This document shows, piece after piece, positions 1-6,570 of a DNA stretch of 36,576 nucleotides. The DNA lies in contig CALADS010000081.1 of the NCBI GenBank assembly GCA_937890825.1, forward strand, positions 1 to 36,576. The letters run 5' to 3'. The notes under the pieces are model-generated. The model had not been told where the DNA came from. It did not search any database and was given only the letters and a program-made list of their open reading frames with translations. This DNA comes from an uncultured Bacteroides sp. (lineage in GTDB: Bacteria; Bacteroidota; Bacteroidia; Bacteroidales; Bacteroidaceae). A program made the translations under genes and the position numbers. The stretch's first letter is position 1, and every line of letters starts with the position of its first letter.

Positions 1-1
1 T

Positions 2-55
2 CTACTGATCACGTATATAAAACAAAAAACCGTCTACTGAAAACAGGAAAAGACA
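2..55. repeat. Left copy of 54-bp terminal inverted repeat (probable IS end)
   Basis: These 54 bases are the exact reverse complement of 36523-36576; identity stops at position 56. The inner boundary ends in CA (TG on the other strand). The repeat contains two CTACTGA motifs 33 bp apart (2-8 and 35-41). A TG...CA boundary with repeated internal motifs suits the end of an IS21-type insertion sequence, only its outermost part lying in the window. That family assignment is inference. It could instead be a recombination site or another dispersed repeat. Confidence 0.6.
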
Positions 56-351
56 TATCCTAACCAATTATCGAACAATTTCATAGCAGATTTACAGAAA
101 ATTCATGATTTTATCTGTTATTACCATATTCAATTAACAACGTAGGTGTAATGTATTTTTAGGGGAAAGCCTCTACAAAGGGCTGTAGAGGCTTTTATAT
201 ACGTATCTCCTATCATGTTGTTTTTACTTTATAGTTTGTTTAATAAAAACGGTTTTTCGTTTTTCCCCATTTATTTTTTTTCTCTAAAAAAGACTTTACT
301 ATACTGACTTTTCTGACTTAGCTTACTATTTATATATAAATATTTGATGAT
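56..351. other. Non-coding region upstream of the Rep genes
   Basis: No convincing gene is seen here. It holds a clear hairpin terminator (166-197), a second T-rich hairpin with AAAAACG at 245-251 and CGTTTTT at 258-264, a weak AT-rich dyad near 93-117, and two copies of CTGACTT 9 bp apart (304-310 and 313-319). The direct repeats precede a replication gene and might be binding sites, but two copies are weak evidence. Confidence 0.4.
166..197 (+). terminator. Intrinsic terminator
   Basis: A perfect 9-bp stem (GCCTCTACA at 169-177 with TGTAGAGGC at 184-192) has a 6-nt loop and is followed by TTTTATAT. It would stop rightward transcription entering from beyond the left window edge or repeat, insulating the Rep genes. 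Confidence 0.75.
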
Positions 352-543
352 ATGAGAATTTATAGACAAATGGATGATGTGACCAAACTTCGCATTAGTC
401 AAAGGCTAAAAGGTCGTTCTATGAGCGACAGCCATAAACAAGCTATCTCCAATAGTATGAAAGCTTATTGGGCAACCATACCCAACAAGCCAAACAATAA
501 TAATGAGAGTACAAACAATTCAAAAGATGAAACGAGTATGTAA
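352..543 (+). CDS. Small basic protein with NUMOD3-like repeats
   Basis: A 63-residue protein. Residues about 11-42 hold two tandem copies of a short motif (ISQRLKGRSMSD, then ISNSMKAYW) resembling the NUMOD3 DNA-binding repeats known from homing endonucleases. Short stand-alone proteins of this look occur upstream of replication genes in small Bacteroidetes replicons and phages (family knowledge, from memory). The rest is polar and Asn-rich. It lies just before the replication initiator and overlaps its 5' end by 17 nt with the start chosen there, so the two are probably co-transcribed. A near-consensus -7 element (ending ATATTTG) lies immediately upstream. The DNA-binding role is inferred; no catalytic domain is present. 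Confidence 0.6.
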   Translation: MRIYRQMDDVTKLRISQRLKGRSMSDSHKQAISNSMKAYWATIPNKPNNNNESTNNSKDETSM

Positions 544-1429
544 ACGAAAAGTAATGATAGATGCTTTGACGGTCTGTTTTGAGGTTATAGACCATTATCA
601 CTTAGACTGTATTTCCCAGCTTGATTATGGGGAAGCATACGACCTCTATGAGTTTCAATTATTCCGTATTGAGGGACGATATTATGATAATGTATATACC
701 ATTACCTATATGGATGATGATACGGAAATAGAATTCGGTCAATTGAAGTTTAATATCAGCCGAGGTGCTGAATTGGATAACTTTCACGAGAATGGAAATC
801 TGAAAGTATGGATAAGCCTCAACAACCAAACCTTATATACAAAAGACCATTATAACCTTGAATTCATAGCAACTAAGTTAGGGTTAGAGCCTCACAATGT
901 AACAACCTTAGACCTTTGTAAAGACACTCCTTTTAACGTAGGTAAATCAGTCCGTATGCTAATAAAGGATAAAACTGTTACAACCATTCTAAATGGCAAG
1001 AGAATTAAAGACCGTGATGAGGATAGACCCGAAATCACATATACATCAAGCGGTAGCCTAAACAAAACCGACAAATACATGACCGTCAATATCAAACAGA
1101 AAAATGCTATCAAAGACAAGAATCGTGGTGTAACAGTTGCTACGTACGATAAGGTGGCAGAGGTACATAATAGTTCAGGTAAAGATTACATACTCAACTA
1201 CTATGGCAATCCTGCAAAGTTATATCGTACAGAAGTCCATTTAAATAATCAAGAGGTAAAAGATTATTTGGATAGCCGAGGTCTATTCTTTAATTACTAT
1301 ATGATTGATGAAGCTATGTTGGAAGATATGTTCTATCACCATTTAAATAGCGTAATTCGATTTGAAAAGGGTAAGAAGCGTATTGCTTGGGAGGATTTGT
1401 GTGGTCGGAGTGGCTACCAAATCCGATAG
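527..1429 (+). CDS. Replication initiation factor, Rep_trans-like (rolling circle)
   Basis: About 300 residues resembling the replication initiation factor family (Rep_trans) of rolling-circle plasmids, filamentous phages and some conjugative transposons. Such enzymes nick the double-strand origin through an active-site tyrosine. Visible signs are the N-terminal MIDALTVCFE start, an internal YDK segment at about residues 207-209, and a later charged RTEVHLNNQEVKDYL strand like the family's C-terminal half. The frame opens at 503; ATG 527 and ATG 554 are both plausible starts. I chose 527 because it retains a short basic leader and mostly clears the upstream gene. No origin sequence is assigned. 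It faces the lipoprotein gene across a strong hairpin terminator. Fair confidence in the family, none in host replicon type. Confidence 0.65.
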   Translation: MKRVCKRKVMIDALTVCFEVIDHYHLDCISQLDYGEAYDLYEFQLFRIEGRYYDNVYTITYMDDDTEIEFGQLKFNISRGAELDNFHENGNLKVWISLNNQTLYTKDHYNLEFIATKLGLEPHNVTTLDLCKDTPFNVGKSVRMLIKDKTVTTILNGKRIKDRDEDRPEITYTSSGSLNKTDKYMTVNIKQKNAIKDKNRGVTVATYDKVAEVHNSSGKDYILNYYGNPAKLYRTEVHLNNQEVKDYLDSRGLFFNYYMIDEAMLEDMFYHHLNSVIRFEKGKKRIAWEDLCGRSGYQIR

Positions 1430-1526
1430 ATATTTATAGTTTCGTAGAGCTATAACAACCACCTCTGTTGATATTGAAGTTATCTTCATAAGTGGTTATA
1501 AACTATTATATTAGTATCAAAAATAA

Positions 1527-1570
1527 AATGTATCATTATAATCAAATAAAATCGACTATAATGATACATT
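1527..1570. terminator. Bidirectional terminator
   Basis: A perfect 14-bp stem (1527-1540 with 1557-1570) has a 16-nt loop. It is followed by CTTTGTTTTATTTT rightwards and preceded by an A-rich run that gives U-rich RNA leftwards. It sits between the convergent rep and lipoprotein genes and can serve both. Confidence 0.8.
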
Positions 1571-1605
1571 CTTTGTTTTATTTTAATCTAAAAGATTAAA
1601 TTGAT

Positions 1606-2202
1606 TTAGAATTTAACAAGGTCAAGGGTAATTCTGTATTTACCGCTTATTTGCGTATCTTTTGCCGTATCACTGCACATCTTTATATTAAATTTTCCTT
1701 CTACTACAGCACCGTCCTTTACTTCTTTAATAGATGTAACCGTATGCGTTCCGCTGTGGGAATCCCAATATCCATCACCACCTAGGTAAAGGAAACTGGT
1801 TGACAAATCTAAATTTTTATAGTTATAGCCACCGTTACCACTATACTCATAGAGGTTGTAAATACCGTATTCTCCAGGTTTGCATTTTAGAAGCTGGTTT
1901 AAATTTTCATAATGGCAGATGTTGAATTCAAAATCAAATCCATCTTCCTCGAATAATTCCATAGGTATTGTTGTTGCATACAACTCATCCCCGTCGTTTA
2001 CGGGATACTGACCATACAAAGGAAATGGTACTTCTTTGTGATAGGTCTTTCCATTGATTGTGACTTCCAGAAAATCTCCGTTTGCATATCCATTGTCATC
2101 ATCATCATCTGAGCATGATGTGCATGTGAGGGTTAAAGAACCAAGTAATACAAGTATTAAAAGTGAAAAATAATTTTTAGTCATAGTTGAAATATTAGTC
2201 AT
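1606..2202 (-). CDS. Surface-type lipoprotein, unknown function
   Basis: A 198-residue protein with a hydrophobic signal (FSLLILVLLGSLTL) ending at a Cys-rich lipobox region (CTSC). SDDDDD follows directly after the likely lipidated Cys30. Acidic residues just after the lipid cysteine match the lipoprotein export signal described for Bacteroidetes surface lipoproteins, so cell-surface display is expected. The mature part is acidic and rich in Gly, Tyr and Asn, with alternating strand-like segments; I recognise no domain. Its start overlaps the stop of the upstream beta-barrel gene as TAATG, indicating an operon with translational coupling; ATG 2184 is a possible alternative start. As cargo of a mobile element, the pair could alter the cell surface, but that is speculation. 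Confidence 0.7.
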   Translation of the reverse strand: MTNISTMTKNYFSLLILVLLGSLTLTCTSCSDDDDDNGYANGDFLEVTINGKTYHKEVPFPLYGQYPVNDGDELYATTIPMELFEEDGFDFEFNICHYENLNQLLKCKPGEYGIYNLYEYSGNGGYNYKNLDLSTSFLYLGGDGYWDSHSGTHTVTSIKEVKDGAVVEGKFNIKMCSDTAKDTQISGKYRITLDLVKF

Positions 2203-2744
2203 TAAAATTTATAGGTTGCTCCGATTCCAATTACAAATTGGTTAAAATTATCAATGAGTTGATATTTAAACTCTGCACCGATAGATAATTTATCAGTTAA
2301 TTTATATTCTGCACCTGCACCAAAGTTAGCACAGAAGTTACCCGAGCTGGAAGAACCCTCATCGTCAGACATTTCTTCACCTTCGTAGTTCATACTCCAT
2401 CCGTCTGGCATGTAATCTTCTAAGTCATCAGAAAATGATGCTTTAGTGTGGGCATAACCGATGCCGACTAATGGATATACTGTAAATTTGGGGGCAACAT
2501 TAAACAGATAGTGAACATTGGCTGTAATGTCCCAAAGGTTAACACCATCTTTCTTTAAGTAATAGGTAAATGCAGGCTCTACGCGAATGGCGTTAGTGAT
2601 ACCATACTGGAATTTACCCGTAAATCCTACATTGCTAATTTCAGTGCCGTAATCAAGATTTAGACCTACGGCTTTAACACCTTTTTGAGCATAAACACTC
2701 ATGCCTGCCATTAAAATGGCAACTAGCAATAAAAGTTTTTTCAT
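2202..2744 (-). CDS. Outer-membrane beta-barrel protein (OMP_b-brl type)
   Basis: A 180-residue protein with a clear Sec signal (MKKLLLLVAILMAGMSVYAQ), then alternating amphipathic strands (e.g. KFQYGITNAIRVEPAFTYYL, FTVYPLVGIGYAHTK, LSIGAEFKYQLI) and a C-terminal strand ending in Phe (IGIGATYKF). This is the architecture of small eight-stranded outer-membrane porin-like proteins. The loop at about residues 105-133 is acidic and Ser-rich. It is the first gene of a two-gene unit with the lipoprotein. It has no adjacent clear -33/-7 promoter; its 5' leader would include or lie close to the large palindrome at 2827-3006. The substrate or ligand cannot be told from sequence. Confidence 0.75.
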   Translation of the reverse strand: MKKLLLLVAILMAGMSVYAQKGVKAVGLNLDYGTEISNVGFTGKFQYGITNAIRVEPAFTYYLKKDGVNLWDITANVHYLFNVAPKFTVYPLVGIGYAHTKASFSDDLEDYMPDGWSMNYEGEEMSDDEGSSSSGNFCANFGAGAEYKLTDKLSIGAEFKYQLIDNFNQFVIGIGATYKF

Positions 2745-2826
2745 AATTAAAAACGCAGTCTTAGGCTCTACAGACTATTTGTAGATGATTAACAAAGGGC
2801 ATATAAATAAGAAGTGTGAGCCTACA

Positions 2827-3006
2827 TTAGTCTTCATCTAAATGGTTGGCCTTCGACTGCCTGTACGATAGATAAAGAAAAAACAGCTCACACCTTTGGT
2901 TATATATGTTGGGGATACATATAACAAACCAAAGGAAGAACGTTCTTTGCTTATTCCAATCGTACTGTGAGTTGTCGAAGTTCACCATTTTGGAATGAAT
3001 TGCTAA
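2827..3006. repeat. Large coaxial imperfect palindrome
   Basis: Six nested arm pairs share one centre at about 2914-2916: TTAG 2827-2830/CTAA 3003-3006, TTCAT 2833-2837/ATGAA 2995-2999, AATGGT 2841-2846/ACCATT 2984-2989, CTTCGAC 2851-2857/GTCGAAG 2974-2980, GTACGAT 2863-2869/ATCGTAC 2959-2965, and an imperfect inner hairpin 2893-2935. Bulges of 3-8 nt separate the arms. A separate 8-bp inverted repeat (GTGTGAGC 2814-2821, GCTCACAC 2886-2893) could form an alternative fold. It fills most of the 345-base gap 2745-3089. As single-stranded DNA or RNA it would form a long bulged hairpin; the function is unknown. Confidence 0.7.
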
Positions 3007-3089
3007 AACGCTTCCTAAATATATGTCTGTTGCTTATGCAACGCTGCAAATTTAAGAATTATTTAGCAAACGGTCGCCTTTGTGAGCTG

Positions 3090-3377
3090 TTATTTTTCCA
3101 ATATTTGAAAAAGTTCTTCTTTAGAGGAGAATTGGTATATTTCTCCTTTAATTCTAATGAAGCCTTCTACTATATCATCATTCTGTTGTATGAACAGTTT
3201 TTGCACAGATACATTTAGCGCTTTGGCCATCTTTTCGATGGTGTCTAGTCTTGCATTTCCGTACATGGCTCGATTTAAACTTGCAGGGTCTATTCCCATT
3301 TCTGCGGCAAGGTCTTTTAATTGTTTATTCTGTTCCTTGCAAAGTTTCTTTATATTTTCAGCCAATACTTTTTCCAT
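3090..3377 (-). CDS. XRE/Cro-CI family transcriptional regulator
   Basis: A 95-residue protein with an N-terminal helix-turn-helix of the XRE type at about residues 5-58 (IKKLCKEQNKQLKDLAAEMG followed by DPASLNRAMYGNARLDTIEKMAKALNVS). A short C-terminal tail (FIRIKGEIYQFSSKEELFQIL) is of a kind seen in Bacteroides regulators. It is divergently transcribed from the small serine recombinase, with a 128-bp-plus shared promoter region, so it probably represses its own and/or the recombinase promoter. Its own promoter is a near-perfect Bacteroides match (3395-3425), giving a 5' leader of only about ten nucleotides. Operator sites are not identified. It could also control the downstream outer-membrane protein genes if transcription reads through the palindrome. 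Confidence 0.8.
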   Translation of the reverse strand: MEKVLAENIKKLCKEQNKQLKDLAAEMGIDPASLNRAMYGNARLDTIEKMAKALNVSVQKLFIQQNDDIVEGFIRIKGEIYQFSSKEELFQILEK

Positions 3378-3394
3378 ACATGATTTATTTAGTG

Positions 3395-3425
3395 CAAAAA
3401 TAAGGTATTTGTTCTAAAAATCAAA
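3395..3425 (-). promoter_or_regulatory. Promoter of the XRE regulator
   Basis: On the minus strand, TTTG (plus 3422-3425), a 19-bp spacer, and TATTTTTG (plus 3395-3402) match the Bacteroides -33/-7 consensus. The predicted transcript starts about ten bases before the ATG at 3377. Confidence 0.7.
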
Positions 3426-3462
3426 TATCATATCAGAAAATTAATTTTTTAATCAATCCTGA

Positions 3463-3494
3463 TTTGTTTTACAATTGTCTTATATGTATATTTG
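3463..3494 (+). promoter_or_regulatory. Promoter of the small serine recombinase
   Basis: TTTG (3463-3466), a 20-bp spacer and TATATTTG (3487-3494) form a consensus Bacteroides promoter. The transcript would start near 3501, just before the in-frame ATG at 3506 and about 25 nt before ATG 3527. It is back-to-back with the XRE promoter. Confidence 0.75.
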
Positions 3495-3526
3495 CGGTGC
3501 AATAAATGATATTTAAAACAATCATG

Positions 3527-4144
3527 ATGAAAACGGTGATTTTTGCAAGGGTTTCGACAAGTGTTCAAGAGTATGACAGGCAAGTTAATGAACTGACAGC
3601 ATTAGCCAATAGTAATGGTTGGAGTGTTGAGGCTATATTTGCCGAGAAGATTTCGGGGGCAAAGGCAAATACAGTACGCACCGAATTGCTGAACATGATA
3701 AATTATGTTGAGGCGCACCGTATAGATAAAGTATTGGTAACGGAACTTTCTCGCTTGGGTCGTGATACCCTCCAAGTGTTAGAGGTAATTGAATTGCTGA
3801 ATACTAAGGGTGTCAGCCTATACATTCAAAACTACAACATTGAGACCTTGACTAAAGATGGCAAGGTAAATGCGATGAGCCAATTTCTGATTACCATATT
3901 GGCAGAGGTGGCACGCATGGAGCGTAAAACTATACGGGAACGGGTAGAGAGTGGTTACAATAACTATCGAGCGAATGGTGGCAAGGTTGGTCGTAAAGTC
4001 GGTTATCAGAAATCGGAATCAATGATGAAAGAGCAGTACACAGAAGAAATTAAGCTCTTGAAGAAAGGGTATTCGTTACGGAACATCAGCAAGATTACGG
4101 GTACATCTATCAACACCATACGGAAGTGTAAGAGCCTCATCTAA
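3527..4144 (+). CDS. Small serine recombinase (resolvase/invertase)
   Basis: About 205 residues from ATG 3527, the start that puts the nucleophile at Ser10 (MKTVIFARVST), its usual place in the resolvase/invertase family; ATG 3506 and 3524 are in-frame alternatives. The catalytic domain shows ARVST, the Arg motif ELSRLGRDT at about residue 65, and the long E-helix (FLITILAEVARMERKTIRERV). It is followed by the hinge GGKVGRKVGY and a C-terminal helix-turn-helix (YSLRNISKITGTSINTIRK). Length and layout match DNA invertases such as Bacteroides Mpi and plasmid resolvases. Which one it is cannot be decided here. It has its own consensus promoter divergent from the XRE gene. AT-rich inverted repeats just downstream (4206-4250) could be crossover or binding sites, unproven. 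Confidence 0.85.
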   Translation: MKTVIFARVSTSVQEYDRQVNELTALANSNGWSVEAIFAEKISGAKANTVRTELLNMINYVEAHRIDKVLVTELSRLGRDTLQVLEVIELLNTKGVSLYIQNYNIETLTKDGKVNAMSQFLITILAEVARMERKTIRERVESGYNNYRANGGKVGRKVGYQKSESMMKEQYTEEIKLLKKGYSLRNISKITGTSINTIRKCKSLI

Positions 4145-4394
4145 CTTGGTTTTTAATTTTCTTTTTGGTATATTTGGCATAGAGCGTTCTATGACATATT
4201 GAAAATATACTATTAGCAGGTTGTTTATTGCATTATTAATATATAGTATAGCCATTCCTTGAAGAAGTAGGTTTATTTGAAAAAACGCGAAAGGCGGCAG
4301 TCGGGTATTTACCAATTATCGGTTTACTGCTGTTGAATGGCTAATAAATACCAAATATAAGTGCTGATATGGCACATGTTAATTTTGATAGTTG
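4145..4394. other. Intergenic region with two inverted repeats and a promoter
   Basis: It contains TATACTAT at 4206-4213 with ATAGTATA at 4243-4250, and GGTATTTA with TAAATACC flanking about 30 bp between 4305 and 4352. Either could be a recombinase site or a weak terminator. A -7-type box TAATTTTG lies at 4380-4387, only seven bases before the ATG of the 44-codon gene; no good -33 box is seen. Confidence 0.4.
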
Positions 4395-4529
4395 ATGTTT
4401 AACGAAGAAGAGTTAGAATCATATGGAGAGATATTTAATAAATTAGGTATAGATTGTGAGGAAGAACAGAGAAAAGTATTGGAGTTCTTCTATTCGGTAG
4501 GAATAATAGTTTTGAATCAAGGTAAATAA
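4395..4529 (+). CDS. 44-residue acidic protein upstream of the large recombinase
   Basis: A short frame from ATG 4395 to TAA 4527-4529 encodes an acidic, helix-forming peptide starting MFNEEELESYGEIFNKLG and ending VGIIVLNQGK. It ends ten bases before the start of the large serine recombinase in the same orientation, so the two form a tight pair. I recognise no family. The charged helical first half and hydrophobic end suit a protein-protein interaction role. Small genes next to large serine recombinases are often accessory or directionality factors, but those are usually basic, so that role is only a guess. The transcript from the TAATTTTG box would be almost leaderless. Confidence 0.5.
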   Translation: MFNEEELESYGEIFNKLGIDCEEEQRKVLEFFYSVGIIVLNQGK

Positions 4530-4539
4530 AAATAATACT

Positions 4540-6120
4540 ATGAGTAAAAGTAAAAAAAATAAGGTAACAGAGTTTGCTAAACTAGAAAACAAGGTTGCGG
4601 CTTTATGGACGAGAGTGTCAACCGAAAAGCAAGAAAGAAATAATTGTAGTCTAGAGAACCAACAGCGTATTTGTAGAGAATACGCTGAGCGTTATGGTAT
4701 CACTATCAAAAAAGAATTTGGTGGTACGCATGAGAGTGCTAAGACGGAAGGTAGGATGTATCGAGAAATGATAGCAGAGGTAGCAAGAGATAAAGAGATA
4801 AACATCATCCTGGTTTATTCATTTGACCGTTTTAGTAGAGCAGGGTCAGAAGCTATTATGACAAAGGCTTATTTGAAGGCCAAAGGCATTTATGTTATAT
4901 CAGCCACCCAGGCCACTGACCCAGATAGTGCTGCTGGTACATTTATGGAAAACATTCTATTCTTGTTTAATCAATTCGAGAATGATTTACGTAAAGATAA
5001 ATGTGTAACAGGTATGAGGGAATGCTTGAAGAAGGGGTATTGGTTCGGAAAGGTGCCGTTAGGTTATGACCGTAAAAAGGTTGGTCGTGAGCATATCATT
5101 ACCATCAATGAGGATGGTAGAAAGTTAAGGAATGCCTTTCTATGGAAGGCAAATGATGGGTTAGGTGATATTGCTATAGTAGATAGATTGAAGTCTTTGG
5201 GGTTGGATGTTGACCGTAAGCATCTGAATAAGATACTTCATAATCCTTTCTATTGTGGTTATATCAAGCACAATTTGTTAGGTGATGAGGTTATTAAAGG
5301 TAAACATGAGCCATTGATTGATGAGGCTATATATAATAAGGTAAATGGTCTTTCAAATGTTGGCTATGAACATCGAGAGGTTACGGACGAGTTTCCATTG
5401 AAGCGTCATGTGCTTTGTTCTGATTGTAATGGCTATCTAACTGGTTATACAGTGAAAGCAAGAGGTCGTAATTACTATAAGTGTAACAAAAAGGGGTGTA
5501 AGAGTAATCATAGTACGGATAAGATGCACGCTAAGTATGTGGGGTTATTAAACAGTTATCAGATACCACAGGAGTTAATTCCTGTACTTACAGGGGTGTT
5601 TGAGAAAGTTTATATGGAAAGCAATGATATGAAGACGGAAACACGCAGGATGCTCTTAAAACGCCAAACTGAGTGTAAACAGAAGTTAGAAAGAGTGCAA
5701 GTCCGCTATGGATTGGGAGAAATCAGTGAGGAAGTTTACCGAACGACCTTGAAACATTTGAGCACGGAGATGGCAGAAGTTGATAAGGGGTTGGAAGAAG
5801 CCAATAAAAATTTATCGAACATGGGTAAATATATAGATGAAGCTATTGCAATGTCTTGTAAATTAGGTGATTTATGGAGTGCTGGTAGCTTTGATAGCCG
5901 ACAAAGCTTGCAGAAATTGATGTTTCCGACGGGTGTTTTGTTCGACAAGGAAAATGATAGTTATCGAACAGAGAACGAGAATGAAGTATTTAAGATATTC
6001 CGTAGACTATCAGAGAGTTACAGTTGTAATAAAACAAAAGCGACAACTGATTTTCATCAATTGTCGCTTTCAGTCGGAATGAGGCGACTCGAACGCCCGA
6101 CCCCTACGTCCCGAACGTAG
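4540..6120 (+). CDS. Large serine recombinase (site-specific integrase)
   Basis: 526 residues with the large serine integrase architecture: N-terminal catalytic domain with nucleophile Ser27 (ALWTRVST) and the Arg motif SFDRFSRAG near residue 90, then a recombinase domain (about 170-290). A zinc ribbon follows (CSDC near 293-296, CNKKGC near 314-319), then a coiled-coil rich segment (370-430). Such enzymes integrate phages and conjugative or mobilisable elements between attP and attB. The last roughly 28 codons are odd. They run through the intrinsic terminator of tRNA-Pro and end antisense inside the tRNA itself, so the stop codon appears to be supplied by the host tRNA locus. The conserved protein therefore probably ends near residue 498 and the integration junction should lie close by. 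It is preceded by a 44-codon gene. Confidence 0.9.
   Translation: MSKSKKNKVTEFAKLENKVAALWTRVSTEKQERNNCSLENQQRICREYAERYGITIKKEFGGTHESAKTEGRMYREMIAEVARDKEINIILVYSFDRFSRAGSEAIMTKAYLKAKGIYVISATQATDPDSAAGTFMENILFLFNQFENDLRKDKCVTGMRECLKKGYWFGKVPLGYDRKKVGREHIITINEDGRKLRNAFLWKANDGLGDIAIVDRLKSLGLDVDRKHLNKILHNPFYCGYIKHNLLGDEVIKGKHEPLIDEAIYNKVNGLSNVGYEHREVTDEFPLKRHVLCSDCNGYLTGYTVKARGRNYYKCNKKGCKSNHSTDKMHAKYVGLLNSYQIPQELIPVLTGVFEKVYMESNDMKTETRRMLLKRQTECKQKLERVQVRYGLGEISEEVYRTTLKHLSTEMAEVDKGLEEANKNLSNMGKYIDEAIAMSCKLGDLWSAGSFDSRQSLQKLMFPTGVLFDKENDSYRTENENEVFKIFRRLSESYSCNKTKATTDFHQLSLSVGMRRLERPTPTSRT
6037..6070 (-). terminator. Intrinsic terminator of tRNA-Pro
   Basis: Read on the minus strand, a 15-bp stem (one T-G pair) is closed by a GAAA tetraloop and followed by TTGTTTT after the stem's own T run. 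It starts four bases past the tRNA 3' end. It lies inside the annotated 3' end of the recombinase frame. Confidence 0.85.
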
Positions 6121-6146
6121 TGCGCTACCAACTGCGCTACATTCCG
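6074..6146 (-). tRNA. tRNA-Pro (anticodon CGG)
   Basis: The minus strand folds into a full cloverleaf. It has acceptor CGGAATG/CATTCCG, D arm GCGC/GCGC, anticodon stem CTACG/CGTAG with loop TTCGGGA (anticodon CGG, codon CCG), T loop TTCGAGT and discriminator A. CCA is not encoded. It has a consensus promoter upstream and an immediate terminator downstream. It is the landing region of the mobile element on its 3' side. Confidence 0.93.
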
Positions 6147-6168
6147 CTGTCCTTTTGTTTTGACGGTG

Positions 6169-6200
6169 CAAAGGTAGAGAAAAGCTTTTGAACCTCCAAA
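6169..6200 (-). promoter_or_regulatory. Promoter of tRNA-Pro
   Basis: On the minus strand, TTTG (plus 6197-6200), a 20-bp spacer and TACCTTTG (plus 6169-6176) form a consensus Bacteroides promoter. It starts transcription about 15 bases before the tRNA. Confidence 0.8.
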
Positions 6201-6570
6201 TTTCTTTTGGATTTTTTTTCTGTATCCTTTGTTTTTCCTATTCTAGATAGAGAAGTAGACCTGTCTTTTTTCTGAGATAAGAAGTGTTACATTCTTTTAA
6301 ATAGAAAAAGATTTGAGTGAATATACTATAAAAATATGAAGTTTTTTCAGTAGGTTTGCACCATAAATCTGTAATCATATAAATCGTACTATTGAGATTA
6401 CTAAATACATACATTATGAAAAACATACCTTTTTTGTTCTTCTGCCGAATCATCAGTTTTCGTTGCATATCTTTGAAGAGCCGGTACCTTATACCGATGT
6501 TTTTCCTAATGGCTCTTCTCATTGAGAATCGATTCTACTGTAATTTTAATCAACCTAAAAAATATCAAAA
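6201..6570 (+). promoter_or_regulatory. Leader region of the glycan-degradation operon
   Basis: There is no certain gene in this 370-base stretch. Candidate -7 boxes are TAGGTTTG (6351-6358) and TATCTTTG (6468-6475), neither with a good TTTG -33. A hairpin GAAGAGCC (6475-6482)/GGCTCTTC (6511-6518) encloses a smaller CGGTA/TACCG hairpin. A perfect 12-bp palindrome AGAATCGATTCT lies at 6525-6536. A 52-codon frame from ATG 6416 ends by overlapping the first enzyme's start as ATGA; its protein does not look convincing. The layout suggests leader-level control, unproven. Confidence 0.4.

Noticed and set aside
2827..3006. Retron msr-msd or integron attC
   Set aside because: No reverse transcriptase or tyrosine integron integrase gene is in the window; the structure alone does not support either.
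3157..3417. Plus-strand 86-residue frame
   Set aside because: It is antisense to the XRE gene, which has clear domain structure and a promoter.
4076..4315. Minus-strand 79-residue frame after the small recombinase
   Set aside because: No recognisable protein features; it overlaps the recombinase 3' end and AT-rich inverted repeats.
6031..6120. Functional C-terminal tail of the large recombinase
   Set aside because: These codons are the tRNA-Pro terminator and antisense tRNA; a conserved tail is unlikely, though the stop codon is physically there.
6196..6218. Short CCAAA/TTTGG hairpin followed by a T run as a rightward terminator
   Set aside because: The stem is only five weak pairs and overlaps the tRNA-Pro -33 box.
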